From the NCBI RefSeq assembly GCF_037029465.1, contig NZ_JAYMEM010000026.1:496001-560000 (forward strand): a DNA stretch of 64,000 bases, written 5' to 3'. This document shows, piece by piece, positions 42,539 through 51,925 of the stretch (the stretch's first letter is position 1; every line of letters begins with the position of its first letter). The notes beneath the pieces were generated by a model that had not been told where the DNA came from, did not search any database, and saw only the letters and a list, made by a program, of their open reading frames with translations. This DNA comes from Mesoflavibacter sp037029465 (GTDB taxonomy: Bacteria; Bacteroidota; Bacteroidia; Flavobacteriales; Flavobacteriaceae). Made by a program: the position numbers and the translations under genes.

Positions 42539-43327
42539 TTAATCTTGTGTGTTAGCAATTAGTTCTGCAATATCCATAACGTCAATATCAGATTCTTTTT
42601 CTTTGGCTTTAACACCATCGGTCATCATTGTATTACAAAATGGACATGCTGTGATAATTACTTTTGGATCAGTTTCTAAAGCGTCTTCTGTTCTTAAAAC
42701 GTTAATGTCTTTATCACCTTTTTCCGGTTCTTTAAACATTTGTGCGCCACCAGCACCACAACATAAAGAGTGACGTTGGTTACGTTTCATTTCTTTAAAA
42801 TCTACGCCTAATGTTTGGATTAATTCTCTTGGTGCTTCAAAAACTTCGTTAGCACGACCTAAGTAGCAAGGATCATGAAAAGTGACTTTTTTACCTTTAA
42901 ATTGAGAATCTTTTACTTTTAATTTTCCTTGAGATATTAGTTGCGTTAAAAATTCGGTATGATGAAACACCTCATAATTACCACCTAGTCCAGGATATTC
43001 ATTCTTTATGGTATTATAGTCATGAGGATCTGTAGTGATGATTTTTTTTACTTCATACATATTCATCACCTCAATATTAGTCACTGCTTGCATCTGAAAT
43101 AAAAACTCGTTACCAGCTCTTTTTGCAGCATCGCCAGAGTCTGACTCTTCTGTTCCTAAAACAGCAAAATCAACATTAGCTTTATTTAATAATTTTACAA
43201 ATGCTTTGGTTATTTTTTTTGCTCTATCATCAAAAGCACCTGCAGAACCTACCCAAAATAGATATTCTGGTGTCTTACCTTCTGCCATCATTTGTTCCAT
43301 TGTTGGCACATTTAATTGCTCGCTCAT
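42539..43327 (-). CDS. CCG-domain (Fe-S)-binding oxidoreductase subunit (HdrD/GlcF C-terminal type)
   Basis: A 262-residue soluble protein with two CCG-type cysteine motifs typical of heterodisulfide reductase HdrB/HdrD and glycolate oxidase GlcF: VTFHDPCYLGRANEVFEAPRELIQTLG with SLCCGAGGAQM, and ITACPFCNTMM. It probably pairs with the membrane 4Fe-4S protein encoded 352 bases upstream in the same operon, moving electrons between a membrane carrier and a cytosolic acceptor or thiol/disulfide. The donor and acceptor are unknown. Confidence 0.83.
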   Translation of the reverse strand: MSEQLNVPTMEQMMAEGKTPEYLFWVGSAGAFDDRAKKITKAFVKLLNKANVDFAVLGTEESDSGDAAKRAGNEFLFQMQAVTNIEVMNMYEVKKIITTDPHDYNTIKNEYPGLGGNYEVFHHTEFLTQLISQGKLKVKDSQFKGKKVTFHDPCYLGRANEVFEAPRELIQTLGVDFKEMKRNQRHSLCCGAGGAQMFKEPEKGDKDINVLRTEDALETDPKVIITACPFCNTMMTDGVKAKEKESDIDVMDIAELIANTQD

Positions 43328-43341
43328 ACTGTTTAAGAGTT

Positions 43342-43662
43342 TTATTTATTTAAAGCTTTAAAATCTTCTTTAGAAAGCCTTATGTATATTGATAATATTT
43401 TTATTCCGTTTTCTTTACGGTTTTTAGGATCGTTTTGCTCAAGTTCTGTTAATTTAAGCGCTTGTAATCCTAATTGGTTTTTCTGTTCTTCTGAACAATA
43501 ATCACAAAGTACTTTTTTTAATTTTATATCTTCTACTTTACTTTTATGATACTTTATTGCTGTGATTATTTTAAATTGTAATGAGTCTTTAGTATAATCT
43601 TGTGCTTTGGTTTGGTTTAAACCAAAGATGAATATGATTAATATTAAAACTCTATACTTCAA
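43342..43662 (-). CDS. Small secreted hypothetical protein
   Basis: A 106-residue protein with a signal peptide (about 1-20, GLNQTKAQ) and a mature region rich in Lys/Leu with one CDYC pair (LKKVLCDYCSEEQKNQL). It lies between two Fe-S protein genes of the same operon, 17 bases after one and 14 before the other. No family recognised. The CxxC pair may be redox-active or metal-binding. Confidence 0.6.
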   Translation of the reverse strand: MKYRVLILIIFIFGLNQTKAQDYTKDSLQFKIITAIKYHKSKVEDIKLKKVLCDYCSEEQKNQLGLQALKLTELEQNDPKNRKENGIKILSIYIRLSKEDFKALNK

Positions 43663-43679
43663 TTATTTAAATTTTAAAA

Positions 43680-44993
43680 CTACTCGTCTTTCCATTTTAA
43701 ACGATCCATTTGGTTGTATGGCCAAGGTGCACCGTTATTTTCTATATTGGTCATCATGTTATTTAATTCCATTGGTGCCGCACTTTGCTCCATAACTAAA
43801 TATTGGCGCATTTGCATGATAATATTTAATGGATCAATACTAACTGGACAAGCTTCTACACAAGCGTTACAGCTGGTACATGCCCAAAGTTCTTCATTTG
43901 TAATATAATCGCCTAATAATTGTTTGCCATCATCTACAAAATTACCGCCGTTTGCATCAATGTTTTTACCAACTTCTTCTAAACGGTCTCTGGTGTCCAT
44001 CATGATTTTACGTGGCGATAATTTTTTACCTGTTAAGTTTGCAGGACACTCGCTAGTACAACGTCCACATTCTGTACAGGTATAAGCATTTAACAAGTTT
44101 AACCAAGTTAAATCTTGTACATCACTTGCTCCAAATTTTTCTGGTTCTGCAGCGTTTTCATCTTCTGCTGGTGCAGCAAACGGATCTGCGTTTGGATCCA
44201 TCATTAACTGTACTTCTTTAGTTACTGTTGGATTATTTGGAAATTGTCCTTTTGGCGTTAATTTACCGTAATACGTATTTGGAAACGCTAATAAAATATG
44301 TAAATGCTTAGAAAAGTATAAATAATTTAAGAATACTAAAATACCTACAATATGTAACCACCAAGCGGCTCTTTCTATAATGTGTAATGTTCCTTCTGAT
44401 AATCCAGAAAATAAGGGAGAAATATATTGACTAATAACATTACCTGTGTCTAAAGATTGAAATGTTGTATCAGTTGCATTCATAACCAAGAATAAGGTCA
44501 TTAATACCATTTCAAAATAAAGGATAAAATTACCGTCATTTTTAGGCCAACCTTTCATCTCAGCACTTAAAAAACGTCTTAATTTTATTACGTTACGTCT
44601 AATCCAAAATACAACAACAGCTACGAAAACTAATGCTGCAAGGATTTCAAAACTTCCTATTAAAAATCCGTAAACAGATTTTGGTAGGACTTTTAATCCT
44701 ATTCTGTGTGTTCCAAAAAGTCCGTCAAGGATAATTTCTAAAACTTCAATATTTATGATAATAAAACCTACATAAACCACAATATGTAAAAAACCTGCAA
44801 TTGGCCTTTTCACCATTTTACTTTGCCCTAAAGCAATGTAAGCCATGTTTTTCCAACGTTGTGATTTGTTATCAGAAACATCTAAATCTTTACCCAGTTT
44901 TATATTTCTGGATAGTTTTTTCACGTTTTTTACAAAGTAGCCAATGCCTAAAATAAGGACAATTGCAAATAGAATATTAGGAATATATTCCAT
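43680..44993 (-). CDS. Membrane 4Fe-4S ferredoxin-type electron transfer protein
   Basis: A 437-residue protein: about five transmembrane helices in the first 260 residues (for example LFAIVLILGIGYFVK and GFLHIVVYVGFIIINIEVLEI, with the nitrate reductase gamma-like organisation), then two 4Fe-4S motifs, CTECGRCTSECP and CTSCNACVEACP. It resembles the N-terminal half of HdrE/GlpC-like membrane quinone oxidoreductases. With the downstream CCG protein it probably forms one membrane-bound reductase. It is in the amidase-to-serB operon, 21 bases after mlaD. Confidence 0.85.
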   Translation of the reverse strand: MEYIPNILFAIVLILGIGYFVKNVKKLSRNIKLGKDLDVSDNKSQRWKNMAYIALGQSKMVKRPIAGFLHIVVYVGFIIINIEVLEIILDGLFGTHRIGLKVLPKSVYGFLIGSFEILAALVFVAVVVFWIRRNVIKLRRFLSAEMKGWPKNDGNFILYFEMVLMTLFLVMNATDTTFQSLDTGNVISQYISPLFSGLSEGTLHIIERAAWWLHIVGILVFLNYLYFSKHLHILLAFPNTYYGKLTPKGQFPNNPTVTKEVQLMMDPNADPFAAPAEDENAAEPEKFGASDVQDLTWLNLLNAYTCTECGRCTSECPANLTGKKLSPRKIMMDTRDRLEEVGKNIDANGGNFVDDGKQLLGDYITNEELWACTSCNACVEACPVSIDPLNIIMQMRQYLVMEQSAAPMELNNMMTNIENNGAPWPYNQMDRLKWKDE

Positions 44994-45014
44994 AGTTAGT
45001 CAATTTTTATTTAG

Positions 45015-45971
45015 TTAGTTATTGTCTTCAATTTCATTACCTTCTGCGTCATAACGCTTTGCTTTTTTCCCGAAAAGAGAAAAATGTACGTAACGTTTTG
45101 GATTTAACTTCATGTCTTGTAAAAGTTGTTCCATTTGTAACGCTGCGCCTTCAAGGTTATCGTATAGTTTGTCGTCTTTTAATAGTTTTCCTAAAGAGCC
45201 TTCGCCGTTATCAACACTTGCTAAAATACCATTAACGCTATTTAAAGTATTCTCTAGTTTTTCTATACTATTACTAATTTGTGCTTCTTTTAATTCTTTA
45301 GATAAAACAGTTAAATCTTCGCTTACTGTTTTAAAGTTTTCTAATACTAAAGCAATATTTTCGTCATTCTTTTTAACTACTCCGTTAATTGAATACGAAA
45401 GATTTTTAAATGATTTTAAAGTCGAATTTAACTCGGCAATCGTACTTTTTAATCCGTTCTCTGAAGTATCTGTTACTAATCCGTTAAGGTTGATTAATAA
45501 GGTGTCTGCAGATTTTAAAGTTGAATTTAAATCGGTACTAAGAGCAGAAAAATTACCTGTTAATTTATCTACTAAACCTTGCTCTACTTCAGATTTTAAA
45601 AAATCTCCATCTTTAGCAAATTCGTTATCATTTGCAGCAATTATTGCTAGAGCATTACCATCCATAATACCTGGTTTGTAAAGTCTAATGGTACTATTTT
45701 TTGAGAATTTAATTTCTTCATCTACAGTAAAAGACACTCTTGTTTTACCTGTTTTTAGGTCGTATTCTATATTTGTTACTTTACCAACGCGGTTACCTTT
45801 TATGGTTACAGAAGAAGATGTTGATAATGCATTGTAATCAAACTCTGTGTAATACACATCGTCGTGTTCAAAAATATTATTTCCCTTAAGGTAATTGTAT
45901 CCAAAAACGAATAGAAAAATCCCTGCAAGGACAATTATAGAGGTTTTAACTTCTTTGGTAATCTTTATCAT
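45015..45971 (-). CDS. MlaD-family MCE protein
   Basis: A 318-residue protein with an N-terminal membrane anchor (about 9-26, IIVLAGIFLFVFGYNYLKG) and an MCE/MlaD beta domain (about 38-120: VTIKGNRVGKVTNIEYD, VSFTVDEEIKFSKNSTIRLYKPGIMDGNALAI), followed by a long helical C-terminus with repeats of leucine-rich helices. MCE proteins carry lipids across the periplasm between inner and outer membranes, usually with MlaE/F ABC partners, which are not in this window. Downstream of the amidase gene by 51 bases. Confidence 0.88.
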   Translation of the reverse strand: MIKITKEVKTSIIVLAGIFLFVFGYNYLKGNNIFEHDDVYYTEFDYNALSTSSSVTIKGNRVGKVTNIEYDLKTGKTRVSFTVDEEIKFSKNSTIRLYKPGIMDGNALAIIAANDNEFAKDGDFLKSEVEQGLVDKLTGNFSALSTDLNSTLKSADTLLINLNGLVTDTSENGLKSTIAELNSTLKSFKNLSYSINGVVKKNDENIALVLENFKTVSEDLTVLSKELKEAQISNSIEKLENTLNSVNGILASVDNGEGSLGKLLKDDKLYDNLEGAALQMEQLLQDMKLNPKRYVHFSLFGKKAKRYDAEGNEIEDNN

Positions 45972-46022
45972 ATTAAAGCTTGGTTAAGTAACAAAATTAG
46001 AAATAAAATAATTAATCAACCG

Positions 46023-47132
46023 TTATTTTGTTTCGGTTTTTAAAGCTTCAGAAACTTTTATCTGTTTTCCATCTTTAAAAGCAGTTATAAAAGCTGTTTT
46101 ATATCCTTTGTTTTGTGCCTGAATTTGAAGTTTTTGTGCTTGATTATAATCTGATGTGTATCCGTAATAATATTTATATAAGTTACCAACTTTTTCTCTT
46201 GACACATCATTAAGCCCTTTAAAATTATATGGTTTAGGCTCTAATAATCTGCTACTTGCCGCTAATTGAACTTTAAAAACAATGTTAGTAATTGTTTTTT
46301 CTGTTGTTGGTACAGTGTCTATTATTGGTTTTTCAATATGGTTACCAACATTAAGATCTACATCTTTTTTATAGTCTTTTATGGCGTTTGCGATAGCTGT
46401 AGATAATTCAGACTGTCCTTTTTTAGAGTTAAGGTATTTCCCTTCACTTGTATTCGTTACAAAGCCTGTTTCTATTAAAACACTTGGCATAACTGTTTGG
46501 TGTAATACGATAAAACCAGCTTGTTTTACACCTCTGTTTTTACGTTTTAATTTATTAGTAAAATTATCTTGAATGTTTGTTGCCAACTTTATACTTTGGT
46601 CTAAATACTCTTCTTGCATAAATGATAGACCTATAAAAGACTCAGGTGAGTTTGGATTGAAACCAGCGTAGTTTTCTTCATAGTTTTCCTCTAAAAAGAT
46701 AACCTCGTTTTCTGCTTTTGCTACTTCAAAATTTGTTTTATTTCTGTGTAATCCTAAAACGTAAGTTTCTGATCCGTAAGCTTGGCTGTCATGTGCATTA
46801 CAATGTACAGACACAAATAAATCTGCATTAGCATCATTAGCTATTTTTCCTCTTTTAAATAAGTCTACAAAAACATCTGTTTTTCTAGTATAAACAACTT
46901 TAATGTCTTTGTTTTTTTCTAAAATCTCTCCAATTCCTAAAACAACTTTTAGAGCAATATCTTTTTCTTTTAAGCCAGATTTAGCGTGTTTACCAGGATC
47001 ATGACCACCATGACCAGCGTCTAAGACTACTATAAATTTATCATTATTAACTTGAGCATTAACAGTGTTTAAGGCAAAAAATGTTAATACTAATATAAAA
47101 GATACGAAATGTTTTAAAGTGTTCGTTTGCAT
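46023..47132 (-). CDS. N-acetylmuramoyl-L-alanine amidase with C-terminal SPOR-like domain
   Basis: A 369-residue exported amidase: signal peptide (NTVNAQ near residue 20), Amidase_3 catalytic domain with VVLDAGHGGHDPG, NDANADLFVSVHCNAH and VLIETGFVTN (the zinc ligands His, Glu, His/Glu are present), then a SPOR-like end (FKVQLAASSRLLEP, YYYGYTSDYNQAQ, GYKTAFITAF). It cleaves the amide bond between MurNAc and L-alanine, usually during cell separation. I prefer the second ATG (MQTNTLK), because it gives a standard signal peptide; the first would add MVIIS. Confidence 0.9.
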   Translation of the reverse strand: MQTNTLKHFVSFILVLTFFALNTVNAQVNNDKFIVVLDAGHGGHDPGKHAKSGLKEKDIALKVVLGIGEILEKNKDIKVVYTRKTDVFVDLFKRGKIANDANADLFVSVHCNAHDSQAYGSETYVLGLHRNKTNFEVAKAENEVIFLEENYEENYAGFNPNSPESFIGLSFMQEEYLDQSIKLATNIQDNFTNKLKRKNRGVKQAGFIVLHQTVMPSVLIETGFVTNTSEGKYLNSKKGQSELSTAIANAIKDYKKDVDLNVGNHIEKPIIDTVPTTEKTITNIVFKVQLAASSRLLEPKPYNFKGLNDVSREKVGNLYKYYYGYTSDYNQAQKLQIQAQNKGYKTAFITAFKDGKQIKVSEALKTETK

Positions 47133-47219
47133 AGATATTATAACCATTTTTTTAAAGGTTTATTATGGAATATAAATTTTAACGAAATATAAATATTTCA
47201 ATAAAAAATATATGTAGTT

Positions 47220-49994
47220 TTGTCATTTCAAAAACCAAGCCATACTTTTACAAAAATACATTTAAAAGCATTGCATACACAACGTCTTAACATACTTTTT
47301 GCCCTTAGTTTTACAATGTTTATTAACATTGTGTGCTTTGCACAAAAGGATTTACCTGAAGAAGGGACAAAAATTCCTCCTGTTGAAACTACAGAAGAAA
47401 CACCTGAGGAAAAAGTTGACGATAGTCTTACTATTGATGCTGAAAGTTTTTTAGCTACAAACAAAGAAATTGATTCTACCAAAAACGACACAATAAAGCC
47501 AAAAACACAATTACTATCTAGTACTGTTACTTACAAAGCAACAGATTATATGGCTTATAAAAAGAAAGAATCTAAAATGTATCTTTATAATGAAGCTGAA
47601 GTCTATTATGAAGATATGGAAATTAAAGCTGGTAGTATTATTTTAGATTTTAATAAAGACTTGGTTTATGCCTACGGAATTAAAGACACTTTAGGAGATT
47701 ATACACAAAGACCAAGTTTTAAACAAGGTGAAAATCTAATCGAACCTGATTCTATCATTTTTAATACAGTTACCAAAAAAGGTTTAATCTACAACTCTCA
47801 AACAGAACAAAACGGAGGTACTTTAATTACCGAAACCACAAAAAAGATTAATGATTCTGTTTATTATGTAAGAAATTCAAAGTTTACAACTTCTGAAAAT
47901 TTAGATGATCCTGAATATTATTTTTTAATAAGTAAAGGTAAAATTGTACCAAACTCTAAAGTAATAACTGGTCCAACACAAATGCATATTTATGATGTCC
48001 CAACACCTGTTTGGATACCATTTGCTTTCTTTCCGTTAACAAAAACACGTACATCTGGAGTTATTTTCCCAAGTTTTGGAGAAGATGGTAGACGTGGTTA
48101 TTTCTTACAAAATGGTGGTTATTATTTTGCAATTAGTGACTATGTAGATCTAGCAACAATTGGTGATTATTATACTAATGGTAGTTACGGGTTACGTTTA
48201 GAAAGTAAGTATGCAAAACGTTATAAGTTTAATGGTAATGTAGGTTTTAGATATGAAAATTTAATTACTAGCGAACGTGGTTTTCCTGATTATGCAAAAA
48301 CAACAATTTACAATATACGTTGGTCTCATAATCAAGATACTAAAGCCAATCCAAATGCACGTTTTTCTGCTTCTGTTAACTTAGGTAGTAGTAATTATTA
48401 CCAGCAGTCTGTTAATCAGGTTAATTTACCAAATACACAAAATAATACGTTAGCATCTTCTATCTCCTATTCAAAAACATTTCAAGGAGAACCGCAAGCC
48501 AATATTAGTTTAACTGCTACACATTCTCAAAATACACAAACAGGAATTATAAATATGACACTACCAACCTTTCAAGGTAGTATAAGTCGTATTTATCCTT
48601 TTGCACCAAAGTTTGGTACAAAAAAGGGAATTATTCAAAATATTAACTTACAATACAACGTAAGAGCAGAAAATAGAATTAGTACAGAAGAAGAGTTTTT
48701 CTTTAAAAGTGAAATGTTTCAGGACGCAAGAGTTGGTGCAAGACATTCTATTCCTGTGACTACAAACTTCAAGGTTTTTGATCATTTTAGTGTAAGTGCT
48801 AATGCCAATTTTGAAGAAGTATGGACATTAAACCCTATAAGAAAGTACTACGATCCTGTCCTAGATGATATTGTTACTGAAGAATTAAACAAATTTGATT
48901 CGTTTAGAACCTACAATTTTAGCACAAGTGTTGGTACAACTATCTATGGTATGTTTGATTTTGATAAAAAAGGTGAAAATAAACGCTTACAAAAAATAAG
49001 ACACGTTATCCGTCCATCTATCAGTTATAATATCAATCCAGCATTTGATAATTATTATGATACGGTAGAAGTTATTGATGCAGACGGAACAACTAGATCA
49101 GAATATACACGTTTTGAAAATAGTATTTATGGTAGACCAAACAATACATTTTCAAGCTCAATTGGTATTGGTATAGCTAATAATTTTGAAGCTAAAGTTA
49201 GAGATAGAGACACGACTAAAGTTGAGCCTAAAAAGATTACATTACTAAACAACCTAAACTTCTCTACATCTTATAATGTAGCTGGAGACTCTTTAAATTG
49301 GAGTCCGGTTAGAGTTACTGGTGGTATGCAGATTTTAGATAATAAAATGAATATCAACTTTGGAGCAACTTTAGACCCTTACGCACTAGATGCTAATAAT
49401 AGAAGAATCAACACATTTAATGTTGATAATGGCGGAAGTTTATTTAGAATGACAAGTGCTAACTTGACATTAAATTATAGCTTTAGTAGTGACGGAACAA
49501 ACAAATCAACCAACGAAAGCCAAAGCGCATTAAACGAAAGACTGCAAGGTGGTGGACGTGCAGATGATTTATTTGGTGTATCAGAAGATTTTGCAGACCA
49601 ACAATTTAACAAAGATGGTGTTGAAGAAGAGGAAGAAGAACCTTCTGAGCTTTATAATTACAAAATACCTTGGAGTTTAAGACTAGCCTATGCTGTTAAT
49701 TATTCTAACGCAGCACGACAAAACGAAATTTCTTCACATTCATTAATGTTTTCAGGAGATATTGATATTTCGCCAAAATGGTCTATTGGAGGATCATCCA
49801 GTTATGACTTTAAAAATAAAGGATTTGGTTTAACACAATTAAGATTTCAGAGAGACTTATTAAGTTGGCGAATGAATTTTAGTTGGGTTCCATTTGGTAC
49901 TTATAACCGTTGGAATTTCTTCATAGGAATAAAATCAAACTTATTAAAAGATTTAAAATACGAACAACGTCGTAAACCAGACGAACAGTTATAA
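47220..49994 (+). CDS. lptD: LptD-like LPS-assembly outer-membrane protein
   Basis: A 924-residue protein: signal peptide in the first 40 residues (CFAQ at 38-41), an OstA-like periplasmic beta domain (LYNEAEVYYEDMEIKAGSIILDFNKDLVYAYG), then a large barrel domain (for example VPTPVWIPFAFFPLTKTRTSG) of the flavobacterial LptD type. It would insert LPS into the outer leaflet. The start is uncertain: TTG at 47220 is the only reasonable start before the signal region, and it overlaps a TAGTTTTG -7-like box (47215-47222). Upstream is the divergent amidase gene. Confidence 0.83.
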   Translation: MSFQKPSHTFTKIHLKALHTQRLNILFALSFTMFINIVCFAQKDLPEEGTKIPPVETTEETPEEKVDDSLTIDAESFLATNKEIDSTKNDTIKPKTQLLSSTVTYKATDYMAYKKKESKMYLYNEAEVYYEDMEIKAGSIILDFNKDLVYAYGIKDTLGDYTQRPSFKQGENLIEPDSIIFNTVTKKGLIYNSQTEQNGGTLITETTKKINDSVYYVRNSKFTTSENLDDPEYYFLISKGKIVPNSKVITGPTQMHIYDVPTPVWIPFAFFPLTKTRTSGVIFPSFGEDGRRGYFLQNGGYYFAISDYVDLATIGDYYTNGSYGLRLESKYAKRYKFNGNVGFRYENLITSERGFPDYAKTTIYNIRWSHNQDTKANPNARFSASVNLGSSNYYQQSVNQVNLPNTQNNTLASSISYSKTFQGEPQANISLTATHSQNTQTGIINMTLPTFQGSISRIYPFAPKFGTKKGIIQNINLQYNVRAENRISTEEEFFFKSEMFQDARVGARHSIPVTTNFKVFDHFSVSANANFEEVWTLNPIRKYYDPVLDDIVTEELNKFDSFRTYNFSTSVGTTIYGMFDFDKKGENKRLQKIRHVIRPSISYNINPAFDNYYDTVEVIDADGTTRSEYTRFENSIYGRPNNTFSSSIGIGIANNFEAKVRDRDTTKVEPKKITLLNNLNFSTSYNVAGDSLNWSPVRVTGGMQILDNKMNINFGATLDPYALDANNRRINTFNVDNGGSLFRMTSANLTLNYSFSSDGTNKSTNESQSALNERLQGGGRADDLFGVSEDFADQQFNKDGVEEEEEEPSELYNYKIPWSLRLAYAVNYSNAARQNEISSHSLMFSGDIDISPKWSIGGSSSYDFKNKGFGLTQLRFQRDLLSWRMNFSWVPFGTYNRWNFFIGIKSNLLKDLKYEQRRKPDEQL

Positions 49995-50003
49995 TAGCTT
50001 GTT

Positions 50004-50384
50004 ATGAAAAAAATAATCACAACCTCAAAAGCACCTGCGCCAATTGGACCTTATAACCAAGCGGTTTTAAACGGAAACACATTATACACTTCTGGTCAAA
50101 TTGCTTTTAATCCAGAAACTAATGAGCTTGTTTTAGATGATATAAAAATTGAAACTAAACAAGTTATGGAAAACCTTAAAGCTGTTCTTGAAGCTGCAGA
50201 TATGACGTTTGAAAATGTAATAAAAACTTCAATTTTTATTAGTGATATGAATAACTTTTCTCTAATTAACGAAGTTTATGGCAGCTATTTTAATGAAGAT
50301 ACAGCACCTGCAAGAGAAACTGTAGAGGTAGCCAATTTACCAAAATTTGTAAACGTAGAAATTAGTATGATTGCTTCTAAATAA
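50004..50384 (+). CDS. ridA: RidA-family enamine/imine deaminase
   Basis: A 126-residue YjgF/RidA protein, full length, starting 9 bases after lptD. Core motifs APAPIGPYNQAV, LYTSGQIAFNPE, ENVIKTSIFISDMNNFSLINEVYGSYF and PARETVEVANLPK give the complete trimer active site, including the conserved Arg (ARETVEV). It hydrolyses reactive enamine/imine intermediates formed by PLP enzymes such as threonine dehydratase. A strong terminator follows. Confidence 0.95.
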   Translation: MKKIITTSKAPAPIGPYNQAVLNGNTLYTSGQIAFNPETNELVLDDIKIETKQVMENLKAVLEAADMTFENVIKTSIFISDMNNFSLINEVYGSYFNEDTAPARETVEVANLPKFVNVEISMIASK

Positions 50385-50410
50385 GTAATCATTAATAAAC
50401 AATTGTTAAT

Positions 50411-50452
50411 AAAAGACCCTTATCTTTTTAAAAAAGATAAGGGTCTTTTTTT
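50411..50452 (+). terminator. Strong intrinsic terminator after ridA
   Basis: AAAAGACCCTTATCTTTT (50411-50428) pairs with AAAAGATAAGGGTCTTTT (50432-50449) around a 3-base loop, with more T's after: a typical strong terminator. Confidence 0.93.
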
Positions 50453-50462
50453 GAATAACTTG

Positions 50463-50470
50463 TATTTTTG
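50463..50470 (+). promoter_or_regulatory. Candidate -7 box of guaC
   Basis: TATTTTTG fits TAnnTTTG and lies 24 bases before the chosen ATG at 50495, between the ridA terminator and guaC. No -33 box is clear. Confidence 0.45.
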
Positions 50471-50494
50471 ATAGTAACCCAAACTTTACTGTCA

Positions 50495-51535
50495 ATGCGT
50501 ATTGAATTAGATATTAAATTAGGTTTTAAAGATGTAATGATAAGACCTAAACGATCAACCTTAAAAAGTAGATCTCAAGTAGACTTAGAACGCGAATTTA
50601 GATTTTTACACAGTAACCATACATGGAAAGGTATACCAATTATGGCAGCCAATATGGATACTGTTGGTACTTTTGAGATGGCTTCTGCCCTATCTAAGCA
50701 TAAATTATTTACAGCAATTCACAAACATTATACTTTAGAGCAATGGAATTCGTTTCTTTCTACTTCTAATGAAGATATTAGCGATTTTATTGCAGTAAGT
50801 ACAGGAACAGGTAAAAATGATATCGATAAACTAAACTCAATTTTTAATACACATCCTGACTTAAAATTTATTTGCATTGATGTTGCTAATGGATACTCTG
50901 AGCATTTTGTAGATTTTGTAAAAAAAACCAGAGATAATTTTCCTGATAAGATAATTATAGCAGGAAATGTTGTTACAGGTGAAATGGTAGAAGAACTTTT
51001 AATCTCAGGAGCAGACATAGTAAAAGTTGGTATTGGACCAGGTAGTGTTTGTACAACACGTGTAAAAACTGCAGTTGGTTATCCACAATTATCCGCAATT
51101 ATTGAATGTGCAGATGCTGCACACGGTTTAGGTGGACAAATCATTAGTGATGGTGGCTGTACAATACCTGGTGACTTATCAAAAGCGTTTGGAGCTGGTG
51201 CTGACTTTGTTATGCTTGGAGGTATGTTTGCTGGTCACACAGAAAGTGGCGGTACTACTATTGAAAAAAATGGTAAAAGCTATAAACAGTTTTACGGAAT
51301 GAGCTCGGCAACAGCTATGAATAAACACGTTGGTGGTGTTGCAGAATATAGAGCTAGTGAAGGTAAAACTGTTGAAGTTCCTTTTAAAGGCGATGTTGAT
51401 AATACGTTACAAGATATTTTAGGTGGTATTAGAAGTACTTGTACTTATGTTGGTGCTGCAAAACTGAAAGAGCTTACAAAACGTACCACCTTTATTCGTG
51501 TTGCAGAGCAAGAAAATCAAGTATATAATTCATAA
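50495..51535 (+). CDS. guaC: GMP reductase
   Basis: A 346-residue TIM-barrel enzyme of the IMPDH/GMPR family. The start ATG (MRIELDIKLGFKDVMIRPKRSTL) is chosen because family members begin there; an upstream TTG adds nine residues of unlikely sequence next to the -7 box. Cysteine loop GIGPGSVCTTRVKTAVGYPQLSAI is present, as are AGNVVTGEM and YGMSSATAM. It converts GMP to IMP using NADPH. The CBS pair of IMPDH is absent, fitting GMPR. Ends at a terminator shared with mgsA. Confidence 0.92.
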   Translation: MRIELDIKLGFKDVMIRPKRSTLKSRSQVDLEREFRFLHSNHTWKGIPIMAANMDTVGTFEMASALSKHKLFTAIHKHYTLEQWNSFLSTSNEDISDFIAVSTGTGKNDIDKLNSIFNTHPDLKFICIDVANGYSEHFVDFVKKTRDNFPDKIIIAGNVVTGEMVEELLISGADIVKVGIGPGSVCTTRVKTAVGYPQLSAIIECADAAHGLGGQIISDGGCTIPGDLSKAFGAGADFVMLGGMFAGHTESGGTTIEKNGKSYKQFYGMSSATAMNKHVGGVAEYRASEGKTVEVPFKGDVDNTLQDILGGIRSTCTYVGAAKLKELTKRTTFIRVAEQENQVYNS

Positions 51536-51561
51536 AAAAGCACTTTAATAATTTAAAGTGC
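51534..51561. terminator. Bidirectional terminator overlapping the mgsA stop codon
   Basis: GCACTTTAA (51540-51548) pairs with TTAAAGTGC (51553-51561) around a TAA-like loop, with A's before and T's after. The minus-strand stop codon of mgsA at 51553-51555 is inside the stem, so one hairpin serves both converging genes. Confidence 0.75.
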
Positions 51562-51915
51562 TTTCATTAAAAGTTCTGCTGTCGCTGGGTTTGTGGCTAA
51601 TGGCACATCATGTACATCACATAAGCGCATTAGCATTAATACATCAGGTTCATGAGGATGTTTTTCCAAAGGATCTCTAAAAAATAAGACCATATTACAT
51701 TGTCCTTCCGCTACTCTAGCTGCAATTTGTGCATCACCGCCTAAAGGTCCCGATAAAAGTCTAGTGACTTCAAAACCTGCTTTTTTAACCTTTTTTCCTG
51801 TTGTACCTGTGGAAATTAGTGATACTTTTTTACCTAATAAAATATCTTTATGCTGATTTAAAAACTGAACCATTTCAGCTTTTTTACCATCATGTGCTAT
51901 GATTGCTATTTCCAT
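51553..51915 (-). CDS. mgsA: Methylglyoxal synthase
   Basis: A 120-residue enzyme that makes methylglyoxal from dihydroxyacetone phosphate. Motifs: AIIAHDGKKAEMV (catalytic Asp and Lys region), SLISTGTTG, LLSGPLGGDAQIAARVAEGQCNMVLFFRDPLEKHPHEPDV and RLCDVHDVPLATNPATAE, typical across the family. Its place after pfkA, gap and the kinase in a row suggests a coordinated glycolytic group. Confidence 0.95.
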   Translation of the reverse strand: MEIAIIAHDGKKAEMVQFLNQHKDILLGKKVSLISTGTTGKKVKKAGFEVTRLLSGPLGGDAQIAARVAEGQCNMVLFFRDPLEKHPHEPDVLMLMRLCDVHDVPLATNPATAELLMKAL

Positions 51916-51925
51916 AACTTATTAA

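Noticed and set aside
45112..45681. Plus-strand 189-residue ORF inside mlaD
   Set aside because: It is the reverse-strand reading of a well-supported MCE gene; Ser/Phe/Leu-rich low-complexity product.
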